Of a stretch of DNA of 64,000 bases, positions 29,501 to 37,200 are shown piece after piece. Within the stretch, counting starts at the first letter, position 1, and each line of letters opens with the position of its first letter. The DNA is taken from NCBI RefSeq assembly GCF_958295425.1, contig NC_081136.1, forward strand, positions 5,223,811-5,287,810, written 5' to 3'. The position numbers and the translations under genes are program-made. Under the pieces are notes generated by a model, which saw only the letters and a program-made list of their open reading frames with translations, was not told the DNA's origin and ran no database searches. The stretch is from Solea solea. Taxonomy: Eukaryota > Chordata > Actinopteri > Pleuronectiformes > Soleidae.

Positions 29501-32500
29501 TAAAGTCTAAGATATCTTAAGAATATATTTTCTGCTTTATGTCGGTGTTAAGACAACCATTTCTGACTGGAAACTGAAGTTTAAGATGCTGCTCAATACT
29601 GGCACCAAACCCCATAGAGAAAACCGGTGATTTTTACATTGCTGCACACAGGAAGTTGGTGATCCACTGCTACCACCATCAGTAACATCAAATATGCTAT
29701 TTTGTGAATTCTGTGTTTGAAATCCTTTGTTTGGATTTACGCAAGTGACACAAACTCAGCAAACGAGGCAGCAGTAGAGCAATAGATTCTGTGTTCCGTG
29801 AACTAAAAACACAGATTTCTTCAATGGACTTTGGTGCAGGAGAATAAGCTTTAATTTTAGTTCAGAAAAGTTGTTAAACAGCAACATCCAGCAGCAAATA
29901 GATACTTAAGGTATTTAGGAAGCATATATTTTACTTTTTGTGTCCACACCAACAGCCATGTTTTCAGTGAGACAGAACTAAGGGCCTGTACACACGAGAA
30001 AAGATTTTATGAGAATCTGCAAAAGGTTTCGGCTTTTCATCCACATGGAACTGGTATTTACTTTTGGAGCCCTAAAACACTATTTTTGGAAAATGGGTCC
30101 CAGAGTGGAAAAAAAACACAAAAAGCCACCCATGCAATTTTGTGAAAACATCCAATACGTCAGAGTCCCACCTCTCTAACCCTCCATCCCACTAGATGTC
30201 ATCTATTTTTTTGTGTGTATTTTTGAGTAGGTACACAGCATTACAGCGCCCACAGCGTTTAGAGTCATTTTGCTTCTTTTGTTTGAAACAATGTTTTGTC
30301 CATCTTTACTTTTGTCCAATGCTGTTTGCACCCTGTGGATGTTGAGTCACCAGGAAAGTGTGCAAGTTCATTCAGTATGTGCAGCGAGTACAGGATAGGC
30401 ACACACTGTGCATGAGTGTGCATCCTCGCCATTGTCTCAAAATCTGGGAGCGAGGACAGAATCAGAGCGTGTCACTCATGCGTCAGACTTCCTGTCTTTC
30501 TTTCCTGTACGTGGACGCGAATGAAGGAGACGCTGGTTGTCATCCAAACAGAAAAAAAAGACGAGAGACGGGGGCACAAAAAAAGAAATGTGGAGAATAA
30601 AGATCAGAGAATACATGCAGAAAGGGAAATTCACATGGCTTCACTTTGGTCTGTCACACAGCTTATTAGAGTCTGAAGGGAGATAGAAAAGGAGACAAAT
30701 TGACAGAAAGAAGCAGACAGTCTTGTGAGGGCTCAGACAGAAAGAGCTGGAAAAGAAACCTGGGGGGAGGAGGAGGAGGAGAAGGCTGACCTGAGGGAGA
30801 GATCGATGGGAAACAAGAGCAGCAGTAACCATGATAGAAACCAGATGAAGACCCCCGCCACTGCCAAGGGAAGAAGAGAAGAGGAGAGCCAGAGAGTGGA
30901 AGGAGTGATGGGAGATGACATGATTAGGAGAAAAGGATGCTGTCGGAGGAAAGACGGAGGTGAAATTTAAACTGAGGGTGCAAAAAAAGTAGGTAGACAA
31001 AAGGAAAAGGAGGCCTGAGACTAATTTCCGTCTCTAAATCTTCCCGTATAATCTAACCTGACCTACAGTAGGTCAACCAGATTGCGGGGACATTTTAAAG
31101 GGATTGTTTTAGACTCCTTAAGCTCCGTGGTCTGTCAGTGAATACAGTCCACAGCAGCTGCGAAACCTGCACCGTTGGTTCTGCTGTGGGAAAATGGGAC
31201 AAAATAAGGGCGTAACCTAGAGAAAGCACTCAAAGAGCGCAAATGTCCGCCAAGTCTTCTCAATTTTCCAAATCGGCGCCAAAATGTAATCATCCTTTTC
31301 TAAGGCCATAAAGCTACATTCCTAGTAAATTTCATCAAACTGTGTCCTTAAAAAATCAGACAAACAAATCTAAGAAACCCAGAACAAAACCTCTCGAGTG
31401 GATGTATTTAGCTTTGTCGGAGTGTTAGCACGCTAGCAAAGGAGCCAACAGTTTAGTCAAATTATGTCAAAACAAATGTACTTTACACTTTAAAGTTAAA
31501 GTCAGCCCACAAAGTATTATAAATAAAGTTATCCAGGGAGTCAAACACGAAGGAAGCTAACTAGCTTGCTTTATCAAGTCACATGTTACCAAAACATTAA
31601 CTTTTCAATTATGTCTATAAACAAAAACAATGGCCAAAAATATTATTTGAATTGAAACAAACCAGGATTCACTCTTGCCTTTTGGTCACTTGGTTAGCAC
31701 AGTCAAGCTAGCTGTAAACACAACAGCTTGTCACCTGATAAAAACGTGTGTTGTTAGCATGTTAGCAAACGTTTGGAGTAGTGGCGTAACCGTCTCAAAC
31801 TTGAGCTGCTAAATGTTTGTCTGTGTTCATCGTTTGTTTATTTGTTTGTTAGCGCTTTTACACTGGGGGCTTTCAGTGTCGCTTTAGCAGTTGACGTCGG
31901 GCTTCAGCCTGACACCTGGTGGAAGTTAGCAATTTAGTTTCTGAATTACTAAATAAATGAATAAAATCCACTTTTTACGTCCTCAACTGCAATGCATGAA
32001 GTAACTTGAAAAGGTAGTAAAAATGCAAGATTATGTCATCAACGCATGTCATTTACGACAGAGTATTATGGCCAAAGAAGAATAAAGTTGTACTATTGCG
32101 AGAAATAAGTCATAATATTATGAGAAAAAAGTCGTAGCATCACGAGAATGAAGTCGTAATATTAAAAAATATTATGAGGAAAAGAGTCATATTATTATGA
32201 GAAAACGTAATATTGCAAGGATAAAGTCATACAATTATGAGATTATAGTCGTAATATTTATGTCATAATATTAAAAAAGTTATAATATGACAAGAAAAAA
32301 GTCTATAAATAATGACTATATTCTCGAAAGATCAAAAAAAATAAATCTTCAGTTCGGCCCTAAATACTCTGTCGCAGTCGTTCTCTTGACAATCACAGGA
32401 AACTTAGATTCCCGTGAATGACAACATCACTGATCCTGTCTGGATTGTTTTGTTGCTGTTATCTCCTACTGCTTTGGGACTGCGAGCCGGGTAAAACAAA

Positions 32501-35500
32501 CACACACACACACAGAACACCGGTTGCTACAACTTTCATCAGATTTCTCTGTGGACGGTTTCGTCCCATTAAGAGTTTCAAAAGCAGAGCGAAGCAGACA
32601 TGAGGAATGGAAATACCCTCTGCCACACAAACAATGTTGTGTGTCTCTGTGTGTGTGTGTGTGTGTGTGAAGTGTGTGCATAAGTGTTTCTTAATGCATT
32701 TTAACACCAAAGTGCATGGGTTAGCAGCACCGAGCCAGTACATATGAGCCCAAATTGTCATTCTGGAGGGTTTGTTTGTCAGCACAACTCTTTTATTTAG
32801 TCTGTTATTATAGAATATCTTTACATTTATGACTTCTCCGCGTCTGTAAAAGTTCTCACGTGTACATCTGTTACTCTTCTCAAACCCCCAAACTTTCCCT
32901 GTCAAGTTCTGACGAAGATAAAAATGGGTTCGTCCTCCGCTCAAGTCCATGCCATCCCTTGTTCCCGTTTCTTTTTCCCTCTTTTTTTTCCCTCCTCTCA
33001 TTTCCCCTTTTCTCCCAGGTCCCGATGTGGAAAATGCGGCATCACCGACAAAAAACCACTGCTGCTGAAGTCCAACTCTCCTAAAATAAAAAAAAGTAGC
33101 CCTACCCTCCTCTTTTATTACACTTCTCCCTTTCTCTTTGCCTTTTTCTCTTCCTCTCTCTGCCAAAAACTGCTCCACCCTTCCCAACACACAGAACCTA
33201 GACTTTGTTTTCTGGTCGTTTCTTTCTTCTTTTCCTAATTAAATTGAAATGTATCTACAGTATGTATACTCTGTACGTGTGTGTGTGAGTGTGTGTTCGT
33301 TCATTGATTGGACCACATGTGGGTGTGGATGGTAAACAAAATCCCAGGAGATGCAACAGAGATCTCTTTTTTTCTTTTTTCCATCTCTGCAGCTCGACCA
33401 CAAAAATCACTGGCGTCACAGCGTTTTAAATCACGTCGTTCTAAACTGCTGCCACTGGGATTTGACAGCTCTGTAGGCTGCTGACTGAGGCCTGCTTCTT
33501 CTGAAGTGTGCTGCGTGCTTTAGTGACAAGGGAATGATTAAAATGCACATAAATTTATAGCAGTGCAGCAATAATACACCAACAATACTGTGTATATATA
33601 TGAAGTCATGTCGTCCTTTTTCCGATAGCAACAAAACAAAGAATTGTTAGGTATAAAGGACCTGATATCTGCAAAGAAAGAGATGAATAAATAAAGTACA
33701 TTTATCTAAAAGTATGTTATATTTATGCATTGCACTTTAAGAATCTCGTAACATAACACGTATAAATATTTAATCTCTGATTTTTGTCTGTTTTTGCTTT
33801 TGAGGAAATCTGAACCTAGTCGTAATATTATGAGAAAAAAGTAATATTAAAAAGTTATATTATGAGGGAAAAAATCGTAACATTACGGGAATAAAAGCGT
33901 AATATTATGAGAAAAAGTCTTAATAATAAAATATTACGAGAAAAATGTCAACATTCAAGAAAAAAGTCATAATATTCTGAGAAAAATTGGTAATATTCTG
34001 AGGAATAAAGTCATAATATTCTGAGAAAAAGTCGTAATATTCTGAGAAAAAGTCGTAACATTATGAGGAATAAAGTCGTAAGTCATAACATTATGAGGAA
34101 TAAAGTCGTATTATTATGAGAAAAAGTCGTACCATTATGAAAAAAGTCGTAATTTACGAGAATAAAGTCATAATAGATATCTGAGCCACCAAAATCCCAA
34201 ATTTCCAGTTAACTCTCGTTAATTCCTCATGGAAAGTTTCCAATTTGGAATATTCCCGAACTAAAGTTCCCATGAAGTTTCTGGAAAGTTTCCGCCCCTT
34301 TGCAACTACAAACCCTTTTGAAGAAATTTGAACCACTATCTTTACTTATCGTGATAATGATTGATATCAACTTCATTGTCGTTGTCATTGTAAAGTTTAT
34401 TGCCGTTATGGTGAAGGTGTTTGTTTTTTTTTTTAAGTGTATTTAGTCAAATAATCCATGTCAAGCTAATGCAAATCTTAAAAAATGTCCAATATTTTGA
34501 ATTTAACATGTACAACTTTGTGTTTTCATGCGTTAAAAACAGAAAAGTCATGTGATATCTTCCTTCCTCTCGACTTTGAATGTAATGAAGTCACTTTGAG
34601 TTAAAAATGTGTTTCCTCCTTTTTAAAAAATGACCTTTTTAGCATGTATTTGTCATAAACTTCACCATTAATTCAGTTGGGAGTTCCTACATAGTCCTAA
34701 ACTCTTTATATCAAACAATAATACAGCAACGATACATACAGTCACATATTTGTTTCAACAGTAACCTAAAGAATTATTACAAATAATAATCTGCAAAGAA
34801 ATTGTCCAATTTTGAGATTGTTAAAGTACATTTCATTTGCTAAATCTGTCTCTGTTTAATAAGTTTTACCACAATTTATTGGGGGATTTATAAAACAAAA
34901 GTTGAAAACACCATCTTCCCTTATTTATGGCAGTGTTATCCAGTCTTACGTGACTTTTTTTTTTAACATATATTGTCAAAGTATCCATGTCAGGCTTGTG
35001 CAAATCTTAATAAATGTCCAATATTGTGAATTTAACATTGTGTTAACAACAGAAAAACGTTCGATATCATCCTTTCACAGGACTTTGAATGTATTGAAGT
35101 CACTTTGAGTCCACATTAAAGTTTAAAACGGTCATCACTTTTTAAAGCATGAATTGGTCATAAACTCTTAACAAAAACTTCGAAGTTGTCCAATTGTCCA
35201 AAACATTGCACTTTAAGAATCTCATAACACATATGATTTGCAAAATCTGTCTCTGTTTAACAAGTTTTAACTTTTGAAGAAATTTGAACCACAATTTATT
35301 GTTTTTTTTCAAAATAAGAGGCGCAAAAAACATGATCTTTACTTAGTATCTCGATGTCTATGACCGTGTTATTGTCAGCGTATATGTGTCATGCTAGTGC
35401 AAAGCTACAAAAAACTTCCAATATTGTGTATTTAACAGAGAAAACTTCATGTTTTCATGCGTTAAAAACAGAAGAAAAAAAACGCGTGACATGTCCTTCC

Positions 35501-35701
35501 ACTGGACTGAAGGTAGTGAAGTCACTTTTTTCATTTATTGGTGAGAAACTTTACTTCGAAGTTTTGTTCTGAAACAACCTTTTATTGGTGGAGGGGTTTT
35601 TTTTCAACGTAAACGCGCAAAACTCGAGCTTCACCTATCGTGGTTTAAGGTTCAAACGGTCATTAAATCACTTTTTGGGTTGAGTTTTTGTCACTTACCA
35701 T
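176..35701 (-). CDS. arhgef40: arhgef40 (Solo/Scambio), RhoGEF; C-terminus cut by the left edge
   Basis: Rho-family GEF. Human Solo acts on RhoA in force-induced actin and keratin responses (family knowledge). Coding exons on the minus strand, 5' to 3': 35699-35701, 25469-25558, 23717-23824, 19876-20161, 17989-19153, 17539-17771, 17264-17455, 16628-16742, 15926-16019, 15690-15785, 14903-15019, 13479-13577, 13238-13389, 11510-11648, 10078-10197, 8810-9001, 7758-8285, 7291-7673, 6770-6995, 6185-6274, 4561-4767, 1185-1364, 176-356. Every junction keeps the frame, giving about 1665 codons. All introns are GT-AG except a GC donor after 17264. The order is a conserved N-terminus (EDCVQ, LYPPFE, LPWKE), CRAL-TRIO-like, spectrin-like, DH and PH regions. 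The match to human ARHGEF40 is end to end (YVELLE, HQKGLK, VLIRG-EVSS, HVLLGR), so PLEKHG4 is less likely. The last PH residues and the tail are missing. Confidence 0.86.
840..1125. repeat. Fish interspersed repeat (LINE-tail/SINE type)
   Basis: Contains GGGTCGCGGGGGTGCTG, ATCTCAGCTGGCATAGGGCG, CACCCTGGACAGATCGCCAG, AATTTAGAGTGTCCAATT and CTTTGGACTGTGGGAAGAAA. I recognise these as a very abundant teleost interspersed consensus. It lies in the intron between the two PH-domain exons. A partial copy with the same start is at about 4820-4930, and another fragment is at about 58680-58740. Confidence 0.75.
1640..2880. repeat. Degenerate tandem repeat of about 150 bases
   Basis: Phrases recur in the same order along this stretch: TGACCTT, AACACCAAAATC, TTAAGTTC or CAGTTCAT, AGTCCAGGTGAACGTTTGTA, CCAAATTTGAAAGGATTC, and CTCGAGGT or TGGAGGTCTTTGTGAG. 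The units are diverged from each other. A second block of the same family is at 16090-16560. Both lie in arhgef40 introns. The family is a common teleost repeat; I assign no coding function. Confidence 0.65.
3299..3317. repeat. Poly-G run
   Basis: An uninterrupted run of about 19 G residues in an arhgef40 intron. It could form a G-quadruplex and is prone to length errors. Confidence 0.8.
4561..6995 (-). CDS. arhgef40: arhgef40 exons 19-21: DH (RhoGEF catalytic) domain
   Basis: Exons 6770-6995, 6185-6274 and 4561-4767 encode about residues 1371-1545. Hallmarks are [20 protein letters not shown] (first conserved helix), [39 protein letters not shown], and [13 protein letters not shown] in the last helix. 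The DH domain performs GDP/GTP exchange on Rho. The 5' end of exon 4561-4767 is supported by the family but has an in-frame alternative acceptor at 4698. Use of 4698 would remove 23 residues of the sequence before LEQYC. Confidence 0.84.
4815..5015 (-). repeat. SINE-like element with tRNA-type promoter boxes
   Basis: On the minus strand, GACTAGTGGATAGAGG (A-box-like) is followed by GGTTTGAATCCCGG (B-box-like), about 20 bases apart. Sequence matching the repeat at 840-1125 follows. This is the layout of a tRNA-derived SINE head fused to a LINE-type tail. There is no cloverleaf or intact tRNA, so it is not a tRNA gene. Confidence 0.6.
7291..8285 (-). CDS. arhgef40: arhgef40 exons 17-18: last helix and disordered linker before DH
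   Basis: Exon 7758-8285 starts [10 protein letters not shown], carries the helix [20 protein letters not shown] and then a Gly/Asn/Gln-rich linker (NQNQNQ, GGGSGGG). Exon 7291-7673 carries [20 protein letters not shown], a glycine run, and the conserved [15 protein letters not shown] and [10 protein letters not shown], a signature just upstream of the DH domain in Solo proteins. The region is GC-rich and open in several frames, which creates overlapping spurious ORFs on both strands. Confidence 0.85.
8335..8760 (+). repeat. Foldback-family repeat copy 1
   Basis: Shares ordered blocks with copies near 29480, 42290 and 60974: GACTGGGAACTGAAGTT, CTCCTGCACCAAAGTCCAT, GAGAAAATCAGCATTTTT, GATCCACTGCCGCCACCGTC, AACCCTTTGTTCAGATTTAC and GAGGCAGCAGTGG. 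It is intronic in arhgef40, between exons 8810-9001 and 7758-8285. Confidence 0.6.
8810..13577 (-). CDS. arhgef40: arhgef40 exons 12-16: spectrin-like helical region
   Basis: Exons 13479-13577, 13238-13389, 11510-11648, 10078-10197 and 8810-9001 cover about residues 834-1067. They encode helical sequence such as [70 protein letters not shown] and [18 protein letters not shown]. The heptad-like spacing and the position between the Sec14-like and DH domains fit spectrin repeats. All five exons are in phase with their neighbours. Confidence 0.83.
10540..11150. repeat. Diverged MITE end plus array of a 22-base AT-rich unit
   Basis: At 10540-10600, CGACAGAGTTTAAGGGCCAA followed by ACTGAAGA and AAATCTTTCGAGAA matches the terminal inverted repeat of the MITE at 32055-32374. 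From about 10797 there is an ATT trinucleotide run. From about 10870 there is an array around TTACAACTTTATTCTCAAAA. The right terminal repeat is not recognisable. Confidence 0.55.
12600..12980. repeat. Fish MITE-like repeat
   Basis: Begins AAAGGTCCAGTGTAAGAATT, then AGTGACCTCTACTGGTGAGA and CTGCAGATTGCAC. This is a widespread teleost repeat consensus. A related start is at 27920-27975. It lies in an arhgef40 intron. Confidence 0.6.
14432..14472. repeat. TA microsatellite
   Basis: About 20 TA dinucleotides with one interruption, in an arhgef40 intron. Confidence 0.85.
14903..16742 (-). CDS. arhgef40: arhgef40 exons 8-11: CRAL-TRIO/Sec14-like region
   Basis: Exons 16628-16742, 15926-16019, 15690-15785 and 14903-15019 encode about residues 693-833. 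Recognisable pieces are [77 protein letters not shown] and HSDWLAFRL. The order matches the Sec14-like segment that precedes spectrin repeats in the Solo, PLEKHG4 and MCF2 GEFs. In these GEFs the module is thought to bind phospholipid or fold back on the DH domain (family knowledge). Confidence 0.83.
16090..16560. repeat. Second block of the ~150-base degenerate tandem repeat
   Basis: Same phrase order as at 1640-2880: GTGACCTTG, CACACCAAAATCAAATC, GGTCATCCATGAGTC, GTGAACGTTTGTTCCAAATT, TTCAAGAGGATTCCCTCGAG. It sits in the intron between exons 16628-16742 and 15926-16019 of arhgef40. Confidence 0.6.
17264..17771 (-). CDS. arhgef40: arhgef40 exons 6-7: basic segment and acidic linker
   Basis: Exon 17539-17771 begins with the basic run [17 protein letters not shown], followed by the conserved AHQKGLK. 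It could act as a nuclear-localisation or acidic-lipid-binding patch (inference). Exon 17264-17455 is acidic and ends [11 protein letters not shown], the entry to the CRAL-TRIO-like domain. Its donor is GC (ACAG then GCAAGT) and its acceptor is a CAGCAG tandem site. Both junctions preserve the frame. A stronger-looking GTAAGT downstream of exon 6 cannot be used, because an in-frame TAG precedes it. Confidence 0.8.
17989..19153 (-). CDS. arhgef40: arhgef40 exon 5: long low-complexity region
   Basis: One exon of 1165 bases, about residues 163-551. It opens with the conserved stretch [20 protein letters not shown] and [13 protein letters not shown]. It then becomes Ser/Gly/Asp-rich and probably disordered: [19 protein letters not shown], an acidic EEEDD run, the conserved YVELLEPRG, a basic [13 protein letters not shown] stretch, a run of eight prolines near 18550, and repeated Ser/Asp-rich segments. 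The length of this exon contributes to the protein being longer than its mammalian counterpart. The Pro run could bind SH3 or EVH1 domains (inference). Donor and acceptor phases match exons 4 and 6. Confidence 0.85.
19876..25558 (-). CDS. arhgef40: arhgef40 exons 2-4: conserved N-terminal region
   Basis: Exons 25469-25558, 23717-23824 and 19876-20161 encode residues 2-162. Conserved blocks are [57 protein letters not shown] and [11 protein letters not shown]. This is the most conserved non-catalytic part of the Solo family; in human Solo N-terminal sequences take part in keratin binding (family knowledge). Exon 4 has two possible acceptors, CTCAG-TCTCAG, six bases apart. The upstream one gives HACSQYLGC and fits the family best. 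Exon 4 ends in phase 1 and joins exon 5 to form a Val codon. Confidence 0.85.
20162..23716 (-). other. arhgef40 intron 3, with a pyrimidine-rich plus-strand ORF
   Basis: The intron lies between coding exons 3 and 4. It contains a 243-codon plus-strand ORF (21322-22053) in pyrimidine-rich sequence rich in Ser/Leu/Pro, with no recognised domain. It also holds a T run (about 22326-22348) and a dispersed repeat at about 22820-23180 containing GTCGCCCCCTGGTGG. I see no splice-supported exon here. Confidence 0.45.
27005..27085. repeat. Retroelement 3' tail-like fragment
   Basis: CAAGTCAATTTTATTTCTAG followed by CCAAAGTGCTTTAAAAGG is the common fish non-LTR/SINE tail pattern. Similar tails are at about 51728-51790 and 62130-62190. 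It is intronic in arhgef40. Confidence 0.45.
28741..29330 (+). repeat. Direct duplication, copy 1
   Basis: Near-identical ordered sequence recurs at 31398-31930: TGGATGTATTTAGCTTTTTC, GTGTTAGCACGCTAGCGAAG, CCAACAGTTTAGTCAAATTA, ATAAAGTTATCCACGG, TCAAGCTAGCTGTAAACACA, and GCCTGACACCTGGTGGAAGT at the end. The copies are about 2.65 kb apart, in the same orientation, in arhgef40 intron 1. Confidence 0.8.
29480..29900 (+). repeat. Foldback-family repeat copy 2
   Basis: Blocks shared with 8335-8760 are CTGACTGGAAACTGAAGTTT, CACCAAACCCCATAGAGAAA, GATCCACTGCTACCACCATC and GTGACACAAACTCAGC. The right half ends with the inverted motif TGGACTTTGGTGCAGGAG. Intronic in arhgef40. Confidence 0.6.
31398..31930 (+). 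repeat. Direct duplication, copy 2
   Basis: Second copy of the block at 28741-29330, somewhat shorter through internal deletions. One is missing sequence around CATTAGCATTTATGCTTGGA. It ends with the same GCCTGACACCTGGTGGAAGT. No terminal inverted repeats or target-site duplications are obvious. Confidence 0.8.
32055..32374. mobile_element. MITE with terminal inverted repeats around a 22-base-unit array
   Basis: The left end ACGACAGAGTATTATGGCC and the right end GGCCCTAAATACTCTGTCG are near-perfect inverted repeats about 320 bases apart. The interior is almost entirely a degenerate array of AATATTATGAGAAAAAAGTC-type units. This is a non-autonomous DNA element with no transposase. It lies in arhgef40 intron 1. 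Confidence 0.7.
33815..34175. repeat. Second array of the ~22-base AATATTATGAGAAAAAGTC unit
   Basis: About 15 degenerate units of GTCGTAATATTATGAGAAAA type, lying in the same orientation as the array at 32090-32330 and opposite to 10870-11150. Unlike the 32055 element, no terminal inverted repeats flank it. Confidence 0.7.
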
Positions 35702-37200
35702 GACTTCAGTCGGGAATTCCTACATAGTCCCCAACTCCTTTACTGGATTCGCTTCCTCTGCTCATTCTCCGCAGGAAAAACCAACAGAAGCAGCAACAAA
35801 AAACAACAACTTTGTCCTCTCAGCTTCAGTCAAACGTGTCCACGACTGTCTTTACGTGATTCTCTGAGTTTGTCTCTAGATTAAAAACACACTCCTTCAG
35901 TCTTCACGTCCACACTGTGAATGTCCGAGTTCTTCTTTTCCTTCACTGTCCCACGCACTCCCACTCCCACTCCTCCTCCTCCTCCTCCTCTCATCCAAAC
36001 AAGAGCTCCACAGTCTCGCTCTCTCTCACACACACACACACACAGTCTCTCTCTCTCTCTCACTCTCTCAAACTTTCCATTTTTCCCTCCTGAGTTTCTT
36101 CAATGAATAAACAATAATAATTAAAAAAAAACGTTACACCCAAAACCTCTGATGTTTTAATCTGCGACAATTGGTGAAATTACATGGGGTTTTTAGGCCT
36201 AAATTATTCTCAAATTGACCAAAATTACCCAAATAACAAATGTCAAAGTGAGCACGTGCTCCAAATTGATGTGCCTTTACAGCCACACGTTAATTTACTG
36301 TTTATAAACTGTCTCCAAGAAGGTCGTAGGAAGACTTGTGGTCAAATGTGGAACTGCAACTAGCAGATTGGTCTTCATTTATTGGCTAATTTGTTGATTA
36401 TTTTCTCAATTAATCCGGTCAGTTTGTCCAGAAAATGGCAATGACAGTGAAATTAAAAAGCCTTTAAACTATGTTGTGGCAACCAAAAAACCTTTTTATG
36501 TTTTAATCTGCAAAAATCTGTGAAATTACAAGTTTTTTTATCCATAAATTTCTCCTAAATTGACCAAAATTATGCAAATAACATATGCTCCAAAATGATG
36601 TGTCTTTATAGCCACATACTGTGGCTATAAAATGTACTGTAAATTATGATGGATTATTGTGTAGAATATTCCGTCTGTTTATAATCTCCAAGAAGGTCGT
36701 AGGAAGACTTGTGAATGTATTGAAGTCCCTTTGAGTCCACATTAAAGTTTAAAAACGGTGATTAAATCACTTTTTAAAGCATGAATTGGTCAACTAAGTT
36801 GTCCATTTGTCCAAAACATTGCATTTTAAGAATCTCATAATAGATATGATTTGCTAAATCATAAAAAATCATTTAAAAAAAATTTGAACCACAATTTATT
36901 GTTGTTTTTTCAAAATAAAAGGCACAAAAAAAACATGATCTTTACTTATTATCTCAATAATGTCTATGACTGTGTTATTGTCAGCGTATATTGCCAAAGT
37001 ATCTGTGTCATGCTAGTGCAAAGCTACAAAAAATGTCCAATGTTGTGAATTTAACAGAGAAAACTTCATTAAGTTTACACCGGTAATTACATCACTTTTT
37101 TAAGCATGAATTGGTCATAAACTCCACTTCTAAGTTGAGTTTTCACTCTGGAATTCCTTATGCCGTCGTCAGAATTATTACATATTTAACTTTTATAAAA
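34380..37200. repeat. Degenerate long-period tandem repeats spanning arhgef40 exon 1
   Basis: Blocks recur in the same order at about 34.4, 35.0, 35.35 and 36.7-37.1 kb: CAAAGTATCCATGTCAGGCT or its variants, TGCAAATCTTAAAAAATGTC, CAATATTGTGAATTTAACA, GACTTTGAATGTATTGAAGT, AAAGCATGAATTGGTCA, and TTGTCCAAAACATTGCA with TTTAAGAATCTCATAA. A second pair (about 36140-36240 and 36490-36590) shares GATGTTTTAATCTGC and AATTGACCAAAATTA. The 5' UTR exon at 35699-36100 lies inside this field. Confidence 0.6.
35699..36100 (-). other. arhgef40: arhgef40 exon 1: 5' UTR plus start codon (5' limit approximate)
   Basis: On the minus strand the sequence reads GTCATG followed by the donor GTAAGTGAC. Joined to the exon at 25469-25558, the ATG continues as [11 protein letters not shown]. 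This aligns residue for residue with the human start MEPEPVEDCVQ as I remember it. The ATG has G at -3 and, after splicing, G at +4. The upstream UTR is purine-rich, with GAG and GA/CA simple repeats at about 35950-36060, and I see no TATA box. The transcription start is not visible; 36100 is an estimate. A second in-frame ATG at 25544-25546 would remove only five residues. Confidence 0.6.

Larger units (their letters stand above)
25559..35698 (-). other. arhgef40 intron 1 (10.1 kb), repeat-filled
   Basis: No conserved exon is visible here. The intron holds CA microsatellites (25671-25705, 26556-26585), pyrimidine- and purine-rich tracts (26395-26530, 30530-31020, 32930-33240), a fish repeat starting AGGTCCAGTGTGTAAGAAT at 27920, a direct duplication (28741-29330 and 31398-31930), a foldback-family copy (29480-29900), two arrays of a 22-base AT-rich unit, and tandem units from 33.7 kb onward. 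Long ORFs in the purine-rich tracts are explained by strand composition. Confidence 0.6.

Noticed and set aside
32459..33190. 243-codon minus-strand ORF in arhgef40 intron 1
   Set aside because: It lies over a purine-rich tract and a CA repeat. The composition explains the openness. No domain or conserved motif is visible.
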